Of a stretch of DNA of 64,000 nucleotides, positions 59,034 through 64,000 are shown piece by piece. The DNA is from Alkalimonas cellulosilytica (GTDB lineage: Bacteria; Pseudomonadota; Gammaproteobacteria; Enterobacterales; Alteromonadaceae): the NCBI RefSeq assembly GCF_036325985.1, contig NZ_JAUHLI010000009.1, positions 1-64,000 of the forward strand, given 5' to 3'. Numbering within the stretch: position 1 is the first letter of the stretch; every line of letters begins with the position of its first letter. A program made the position numbers and the translations under genes. The notes under the pieces were generated by a model. That model was given only the letters and a program-made list of their open reading frames with translations, had not been told where the DNA came from and made no database searches.

Positions 59034-60065
59034 TTACTGCTGCCAGGCTGCAGTTCGAGCTGCGCCTTGCGCTTTATGCAGCCAATAACCAAGCTTTGCC
59101 GCGCGTACCAGCCAACCTTGGCGGCAACAGGCAAGCAGCAATGCTGGCAAGGGCATGGCGATGGATGCTTTCAGTGCTGCCAGGTATTGTTGCAGCTGTT
59201 GGTCAGCGAAATCTTGGCTGGTTGTAGCCTTGCAGGCACCGATAAAGTTACGGCCACAAAAGTAACTGATGTAAAAGTTGGTACTGGCTTGCCGATTGGG
59301 CAATGTTTGTTGCAGGTAGTTTTCAAAACCCAGCAATGCTTCCGCCAGATCGACGGCTTTCTTCCGCTGCATGGCGGGAGCCTTATTCGATAGTATGCTA
59401 CCAGGGCGCTGTCGATACTGCACCCAGGTGCAGGGCTGGTAGTAATAGCTGCGTGCTCCCAGGGCCAATTGCGGGCTGACATAGATATCTTCGAAATAAC
59501 GGCCGACTGGGAACTGAAGCCCATGCTGCCACAGGCTGCGTTTCGATATTTTAGACCAGATATGCATTTGCCTTGCAGCAAAGAGGCCCGCGATTAGTGC
59601 CTCTTTATCGGTACTGAGCTGTTGTTTCGGACCATGAAAACTGCTGCAATGATGTTCACCGCGCAGGTAATGCTTGAGTGTGCGTTTGCTTCTTAGCAAT
59701 TCAAAATCACACAGCACCAGATCAGGAGCATGCAGCGTGATGATGGATTTCAGTTGGGAAATGGCGCCTTCATTCATTACGTCGTCGGAGTCAAGGAACC
59801 ACAGGTACTGTCCGTTTGCATGCTGCAAAAGTGTGTTGCGGGCGGCACTCAGGCCCTGGTTCTGCAGATGCCGGTATAGTTTTATCTGGTTCGGGTAACG
59901 GTGTTGCCAGCATTGCATGATGTCGAAGCCATGATCCGGTGAAGCATCGTCCAAAAGAAGGACTTCACAGCCGCTATCCAATTGCGGCATGATGGACGCA
60001 AGACAATCGTGCAAGTAGTCGGCGACTTTGTAGGCAGGGATTAAAATACTTAACCAAGGCATCAT
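59034..60065 (-). CDS. Family 2 glycosyltransferase
   Basis: 343 aa GT-A-fold glycosyltransferase. N-terminal MPWLSILIPAYKVADYLHDC, nucleotide-sugar site LLLDDASPDHG and metal-binding WFLDSDDVMNEG. The C-terminal third (about 230-343) is not recognised. It probably adds a sugar to a surface polysaccharide; donor and acceptor are unknown. It stands alone, with no glycan cluster around it. The two adjacent ATGs have no clear ribosome binding site. Its stop is 4 bp past the ilvC terminator T-run. Confidence 0.88.
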   Translation of the reverse strand: MMPWLSILIPAYKVADYLHDCLASIMPQLDSGCEVLLLDDASPDHGFDIMQCWQHRYPNQIKLYRHLQNQGLSAARNTLLQHANGQYLWFLDSDDVMNEGAISQLKSIITLHAPDLVLCDFELLRSKRTLKHYLRGEHHCSSFHGPKQQLSTDKEALIAGLFAARQMHIWSKISKRSLWQHGLQFPVGRYFEDIYVSPQLALGARSYYYQPCTWVQYRQRPGSILSNKAPAMQRKKAVDLAEALLGFENYLQQTLPNRQASTNFYISYFCGRNFIGACKATTSQDFADQQLQQYLAALKASIAMPLPALLLACCRQGWLVRAAKLGYWLHKAQGAARTAAWQQ

Positions 60066-60181
60066 TTACGTTTTACCGGAAAAAATGAAAATCTAATGTT
60101 GCCTAATTGCGTTGTAACTATCTGTAATAAAGTGTCATTTAGTTAACTGATTGCTGATGATTTATGCAAATAGAGGTGAAA

Positions 60182-60616
60182 ATGAAGACAATTGCCTTGG
60201 TGGCGCACGATGGTAAGAAGCAGGATCTGCTGGATTGGGTAAAAACCCATGCTGATTTCTTTGCCGATAAAGCCTTGTATGCCACAGGTACCACCGGCTC
60301 TTTATTGGCAGAGGTTCTTGGCAAGAGTGTGCACTGTTTCGCCAGTGGTCCGCTAGGGGGGGACCAGCAAATTGGAGCTCTTATTGCTGAACAAAAAGTA
60401 GATTGGCTGGTTTTCTTCTGGGACCCGCTGAGTTCACAGCCGCACGACCCGGATGTAAAAGCACTGATCCGGCTGGCGGTGGTGTGGAATATCCCGGTGG
60501 CCTGTAACAGAGCCACCGCGGATTTTATTGTACACTCAAGCTTGTTGCAGCAGGATTACCAACGCGAAGTGCCTGATTTCAGGGCGTATAAGAACCGTCT
60601 GCAGCCAAAAGCTTAA
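60182..60616 (+). CDS. mgsA: Methylglyoxal synthase MgsA
   Basis: 144 aa. Converts dihydroxyacetone phosphate to methylglyoxal and phosphate, a bypass when phosphate is short. Diagnostic segments: IALVAHDGKK, LYATGTTGSLL, SGPLGGDQQIGA (catalytic Asp), FFWDPLSSQPHDPDVKAL. The second ATG (60182) has GAGGTG 4-5 nt upstream and gives the family N-terminus; ATG 60164 is the alternative. Its stop shares TTAA with the mrpG stop. Confidence 0.96.
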   Translation: MKTIALVAHDGKKQDLLDWVKTHADFFADKALYATGTTGSLLAEVLGKSVHCFASGPLGGDQQIGALIAEQKVDWLVFFWDPLSSQPHDPDVKALIRLAVVWNIPVACNRATADFIVHSSLLQQDYQREVPDFRAYKNRLQPKA

Positions 60617-60999
60617 GGCTGGTCCTGTTTATCCTGCATGTGTTCAGGGCTGCGCAGTACATGGGTTTCTTCGTCGTAGCGGCCATGCAGCTCATCTTTG
60701 ACGGTTTTATCCCACAGCGGTACACCGATAAAGTAACCGGCCCGGCCAATGGCGTGGGCAGCAATCGGCGATGTCAGGGTGGTAAAAGCCATCACAGCCA
60801 GTGCTTTTAAGGTAACGCCGCTATCAACAAAAAACAGCATTACGCCGCACATAATCAAGCCGGCCCCCAGTACGCCCGACTTGGTGGTAGCGTGCATGCG
60901 GGTCAGCAAATCCGGCATGCGAAATACGCCTAGGGAGGCTACCAGCATAAAGAAACTGCCAGCGACGATGAACAGAGCTGCCAGAATATCAATGATCAT
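60613..60999 (-). CDS. mrpG: Mrp Na+/H+ antiporter subunit G
   Basis: 128 aa with three hydrophobic helices; MnhG/PhaG family pattern LGVFRMPDLLTRMHATTKSGVLGAGLIM. The last gene of the mrp operon. It overlaps mrpF by 11 bp and converges with mgsA through a shared TTAA. Its soluble C-terminal tail (about 100-128) is charged and variable. Confidence 0.95.
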   Translation of the reverse strand: MIIDILAALFIVAGSFFMLVASLGVFRMPDLLTRMHATTKSGVLGAGLIMCGVMLFFVDSGVTLKALAVMAFTTLTSPIAAHAIGRAGYFIGVPLWDKTVKDELHGRYDEETHVLRSPEHMQDKQDQP

Positions 61000-61273
61000 C
61001 GCGATGACTCCCTTTTTCTAAGTAACGGGCAAAACCGATGGCGGCAAGAAAAGCGGTCAACGCCAATACCATGGCGACATCAATAAAGGCATCGCGACCG
61101 GTTCGAATGGCGTAAAGCCCAATCAAGCCAACGGTCATCGACGCAATCAGCTCCAGTGCGACTACCCGATCAGGCAGGGTAGGGCCTTTAAATAAGCGCC
61201 AAAGCGCCAGAAACATCGCCACGCTCAGGACGGCAAAACAAAGCAAGAGTGTGTAATCGAGGATTGGGTTCAT
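60989..61273 (-). CDS. mrpF: Mrp Na+/H+ antiporter subunit F
   Basis: 94 aa with three helices; the conserved RLFKGPTLPDRVVALELIASMTVGLIGLYA matches MnhF/MrpF. It overlaps both neighbours, as is usual in this operon, and is required for complex activity in known systems. Confidence 0.95.
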   Translation of the reverse strand: MNPILDYTLLLCFAVLSVAMFLALWRLFKGPTLPDRVVALELIASMTVGLIGLYAIRTGRDAFIDVAMVLALTAFLAAIGFARYLEKGSHRDDH

Positions 61274-61743
61274 CGCATCACCCGCAAAATTTTAGTTTCC
61301 ATTCGTTTCAGCTCATTCATCACATCGTCTTCGTTGTGCAGGTACATCACATGCACATAGAGCACCTTACGATCCGAAGACACATCCAGGCTCAGTGAGC
61401 CAGGTGTCAGTGAAATCGCATTGGCCAGCATGGTAATTTCCAGATCAGACTCGGCCCGAAGTGGCATAGCAATCACACCTGGCTTCATCAGATGGATGGG
61501 CGTTAACACATCGTAGGCGACTTTCAGGTTAGCCATGATCAACTCTTTGGTGAAGAACACCACGAAGCTGAACATGCGTGGTACCCGCAGCCGATACTGA
61601 CGCACATCCGGGTGTTGCCGAAATACCAACACCAGCACCAGATAACCGATAAAGAAACCAATCACCAAACCACCGGCGTTCATGGTGTCGGTCAGAGCTG
61701 CCCAGATCAGCGCCAATACCAGGTTCGAAAGCAATACATTCAT
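61270..61743 (-). CDS. mrpE: Mrp Na+/H+ antiporter subunit E
   Basis: 157 aa. Two N-terminal helices and a soluble C-terminal part with ITMLANAISLTPGSLSLDVSSDRKVLYVHVMY, the MnhE family signature. It overlaps mrpD and mrpF by 4 bp each. Confidence 0.95.
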   Translation of the reverse strand: MNVLLSNLVLALIWAALTDTMNAGGLVIGFFIGYLVLVLVFRQHPDVRQYRLRVPRMFSFVVFFTKELIMANLKVAYDVLTPIHLMKPGVIAMPLRAESDLEITMLANAISLTPGSLSLDVSSDRKVLYVHVMYLHNEDDVMNELKRMETKILRVMR

Positions 61744-63245
61744 GGTGCGGTGCCTCCCAATACTGCTTCAATGTAACCAGCCGGGTTGAGCAGCTGCTCT
61801 GCTGCCATCTCGGCCATCAGGTAAATGGGCTGACCAAACAGACCGATAGCAACGGTCATCGCAGCCAGCAAGCCAATGGTCCAGTACAGCAGTCCATTGC
61901 GGGTTGGTGCCGGCACTGCTGGATTTGGCTCTGGCGAGGCTTTCCAAAAAGCTTCATTCCAGATTTTAATCATCGAAAACAGCGTCAGTAAACCAACCAG
62001 CAGGGCAATGCCCACCGCCCACCAGGCACTGGCCTCAACACCGGCTTTGATCAGAATAAACTTGGCAAAGAAACCTGATAATGGCGGCACACCTGCCAGC
62101 GAAAGGGCTGGGATCAGAAATAGCACCGCCAAGCCAGGGTGATTTCGGTACAGGCCACCAAGTTTTTTCAGCTCGAAACTGCCGCCAAGGCGGTACATCA
62201 AGCCGGCTACCAGGAACAGGTTAGCCTTCACAATGATGTGATGCATGATGTAGAACACCCCGCCAATCAATGCCAGTGGGGTGAACAGCGCCAGGCCTAA
62301 AATCATATAGCCAATCTGGCTGATGATGTGAAAGCTTAAAATACGCCGCACTTCAAACTGGGCGGCTGCCCCAAGTACACCGGTTAACATGGTGAAAATA
62401 GCAATCCACAGCAAAATTTCATGGGTAAAACCGGTATCGGCGGTGAAAATCAGCGTAAATACCCGATACAGCGCATAAACACCCACCTTGGTCAGCAAGC
62501 CGGCAAAAATCGCTGATACCGCCACCTGCGGGGTGTGGTAAGACGCGGGTAACCAGAAAAACAGCGGGAAAGCCGCGGCTTTGATGGCAAAGGCGATAAG
62601 GAACAGACTGGCTATGACCGTGACCATCTTTTGATCTTCCAGGCTGGCCATTTTCACAGCGATATCGGCCATATTCAAGGTGCCTACCAGGCCATAGGTT
62701 AAGCCGATGGCGGTCAGGAATAAAGCCGAGGAGAGCAGGTTCAGTGTAACGTACTTAATGGCCCCTTCCATCTGCGCCCGCTCACCGCCTAAAATCAACA
62801 AAGCAAAGGATGCAACCAGCAAGACTTCAAACCAGACATAGAGGTTAAAAATATCACCGGTTAAAAAGGCGCCGTTAACCCCAGCCAGCAGCAAGTGCAG
62901 CAGCGGGTAATAACCAAAGCGCTCAAAGCGCTTGCGCACGGTTTTCAAGCTGTACAGCGCTGTGGCAAAGCCGGTAATGGACGCAAGTACCACCATAATG
63001 GCACCCAGCATATCGGATACCAGCACGATACCAAAGGGCGCGGGCCAGGAACCGACTTCCAGCACCTGAATGCCAACCTCACGAGTATGCAGCAACAGCC
63101 ATACCGAGCAAATTAGCAAGACAGCGGTACCAATAGCGCCCAGCCAGCGCTGAGCACTGTGGTTACTGAGCACTGTCAGCGAAAGGGCACCGAGCAGTAA
63201 CGGAATTATAATCGGGAGTGCAACCAATACTTCCAGATCCATCAA
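61740..63245 (-). CDS. mrpD: Mrp Na+/H+ antiporter subunit D
   Basis: 501 aa with about 14 hydrophobic helices, homologous to the proton-pumping subunits NuoL/M/N of complex I. Key parts: the helix with FEVLLVASFALLILGG (conserved Glu) and FLIAFAIKAAAFPLFFWLPASYHTPQVAVSAIFAGLLTKVGVYAL (conserved Lys residues). It is thought to be one of the ion-translocating subunits with MrpA. Confidence 0.97.
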   Translation of the reverse strand: MMDLEVLVALPIIIPLLLGALSLTVLSNHSAQRWLGAIGTAVLLICSVWLLLHTREVGIQVLEVGSWPAPFGIVLVSDMLGAIMVVLASITGFATALYSLKTVRKRFERFGYYPLLHLLLAGVNGAFLTGDIFNLYVWFEVLLVASFALLILGGERAQMEGAIKYVTLNLLSSALFLTAIGLTYGLVGTLNMADIAVKMASLEDQKMVTVIASLFLIAFAIKAAAFPLFFWLPASYHTPQVAVSAIFAGLLTKVGVYALYRVFTLIFTADTGFTHEILLWIAIFTMLTGVLGAAAQFEVRRILSFHIISQIGYMILGLALFTPLALIGGVFYIMHHIIVKANLFLVAGLMYRLGGSFELKKLGGLYRNHPGLAVLFLIPALSLAGVPPLSGFFAKFILIKAGVEASAWWAVGIALLVGLLTLFSMIKIWNEAFWKASPEPNPAVPAPTRNGLLYWTIGLLAAMTVAIGLFGQPIYLMAEMAAEQLLNPAGYIEAVLGGTAP

Positions 63246-63586
63246 TCGGTTCCTTTCATTTCGTTCATGTCATCGGTCTGCACCACTTCGCATGCCCGGT
63301 GGATCAGCACCACGGCAAAAGCCAGTACCCCAAAGCCAATCACAATGGAGGTCAGAATGACCGCCTGTGCTAAAGGATCCGCTGCCGGGCCTTCAATCAG
63401 CAACTCGCCTTTCGGGATCAATGGCGGTATGCCTCTGTCCATGCCTGCTACGGTAAAGATCAACAAGTTGGCGGCATTGGAAAGTAAGATGAGCCCAATC
63501 ACCAACTTTACTACGGAGCGTCGCAGCATCATGTAGATGGCGGCCGCATAAAAGGTGCCAATCAAGATGGCCATTAAGGTTGTCAT
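63242..63586 (-). CDS. mrpC: Mrp Na+/H+ antiporter subunit C
   Basis: 114 aa, NuoK-like with three helices; the pattern LVIGLILLSNAANLLIF and DPLAQAVILTSIVIGFGVLAF is typical. It overlaps mrpB and mrpD by 4 bp. Confidence 0.96.
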   Translation of the reverse strand: MTTLMAILIGTFYAAAIYMMLRRSVVKLVIGLILLSNAANLLIFTVAGMDRGIPPLIPKGELLIEGPAADPLAQAVILTSIVIGFGVLAFAVVLIHRACEVVQTDDMNEMKGTD

Positions 63587-64000
63587 GAGTGTTCTGCCTC
63601 CGCCAGAGTGAAAACGACCGTCAGCACGGTGCCTATCACGCCTAAAAAGACACCGATATCGAACAGCAAGGGCGTACTTAGCTTTAATTCACCAAAAATC
63701 GGCAAGTCCAGGCTCCACCATTGTGCGGTGAAAAATGACTCCCCAACAAACAGCGGTGGTAAGGACGCAACAGCAGCCAGTACCAGGCCAATGCCTACCA
63801 GCTGCAAAGGGTGAACCCGGAGCATCTCACGGGCCGCTTTGTAATCCTCTGCAAACAACTTAAGAGCAACCGCCGCTGCTGCTACCAAGCCGCCGATAAA
63901 GCCACCACCGGGCTCATCATGGCCGCGTAGCAGTAAAAACAGTGAGAACAATACCAGCAGTGGCAGCAGCAATGAGCTACCGGTATTCAGAATTAAGGAG
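63583..64000 (-). CDS. mrpB: Mrp Na+/H+ antiporter subunit B (5' end outside the window)
   Basis: MnhB family: LLLPLLVLFSLFLLLRGHDEPGGGFIGGLVAAAAVALKLFA and four hydrophobic helices. The frame stays open to the right edge, adding residues SLILNTGSS before the family N-terminal helix, so the true start lies just past 64000; the TTG at 63972 should not be taken as the start. mrpA (or an mrpA/B region) is expected immediately beyond the edge. Confidence 0.92.
   Translation of the reverse strand, partial: SLILNTGSSLLLPLLVLFSLFLLLRGHDEPGGGFIGGLVAAAAVALKLFAEDYKAAREMLRVHPLQLVGIGLVLAAVASLPPLFVGESFFTAQWWSLDLPIFGELKLSTPLLFDIGVFLGVIGTVLTVVFTLAEAEHS

Noticed and set aside
63583..63972. Complete 129-aa mrpB starting at TTG 63972
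   Set aside because: The frame continues open to the window edge with family-like residues upstream, so the gene is cut by the edge rather than starting at this TTG.
1..64000. CRISPR array, tRNA/rRNA genes, insertion sequences or prophage
   Set aside because: I saw no regularly spaced repeats, no tRNA-like cloverleaf with the usual TTCGA arm in the gaps checked by eye, and no transposase or phage proteins. A tRNAscan or ISfinder run could confirm this.

Overview
The window is chromosomal core-genome DNA from a Gram-negative gammaproteobacterium. The evidence is E. coli-like gene order in several blocks (gmk-rpoZ-spoT-recG, coaBC-dut/radC-rpmB-rpmG-mutM, yrbG-kdsD-kdsC-lptC-lptA-lptB-rpoN-hpf-ptsN-rapZ-npr opposite mlaFEDCB-ibaG-murA, rplM-rpsI-sspA-sspB, ilvY/ilvC), LPS-export and Mla genes, and a bc1 complex (petABC) that E. 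coli lacks. A multi-subunit Mrp-type Na+/H+ antiporter and many TonB/OMP-type genes fit a marine or alkaline-water relative of the Alteromonadales/Rheinheimera/Alkalimonas type. The genus is an inference and is not proven here. I saw no rRNA, tRNA, CRISPR, prophage or insertion sequence.

Layout. 1-306: diverged 119-bp tandem repeat, no gene. 0.3-5.1 kb (minus): degenerate GGDEF/EAL membrane protein and recQ. 5.2-6.6 kb (plus): yigI and rarD. 6.6-13.2 kb (minus): gmk-rpoZ-spoT-ridA-(binding protein)-recG. 13.3-14.9 kb (minus): DUF4442 gene and yicC. 15.0-16.9 kb (plus): rph, pyrE, dgkA. 16.9-18.7 kb (minus): coaBC-dut. 18.8-21.4 kb (plus): radC, rpmB, rpmG, an unknown membrane-anchored protein, mutM. 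21.4-24.8 kb (minus): Omp85-like protein, MscS channel, DUF432-type protein. 25.1-26.4 kb: mgtE. 26.4-27.7 kb (minus): exported NPP-type phosphodiesterase. 27.8-31.8 kb: TPP-riboswitch thiamine-salvage operon. 32.2-34.3 kb: exported S9 peptidase. 34.4-42.1 kb (minus): nitrogen-PTS/rpoN and LPS Kdo/Lpt cluster. 42.4-46.9 kb (plus): mla-ibaG-murA. 47.0-50.1 kb (minus): degS, degQ, zapG. 50.3-56.3 kb (plus): zapE, rplM-rpsI, petABC, sspAB. 56.3-58.9 kb: ilvY/ilvC. 59.0-60.6 kb: glycosyltransferase and mgsA. 60.6-64.0 kb (minus): mrp operon running off the right edge.

Two regulatory units stand out. First, the mgtE leader has a good promoter, a 23-codon upstream reading frame, and two mutually exclusive perfect hairpins. 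One of these buries the mgtE ribosome binding site, the architecture of a translational switch, and I recognise no known Mg2+ riboswitch in it. Second, a TPP riboswitch with a perfectly placed promoter controls a four-gene cassette (TonB receptor, single-domain YkoF-like protein, PnuC/PnuT-type permease, APH-fold kinase). This looks like a complete outer-membrane-to-cytoplasm thiamine or thiamine-precursor salvage route. An exported phosphodiesterase lies divergently next to it.

Many start codons were moved from the longest open frame to a start supported by a Shine-Dalgarno sequence or by family alignment from memory. Each such choice is stated in its entry.
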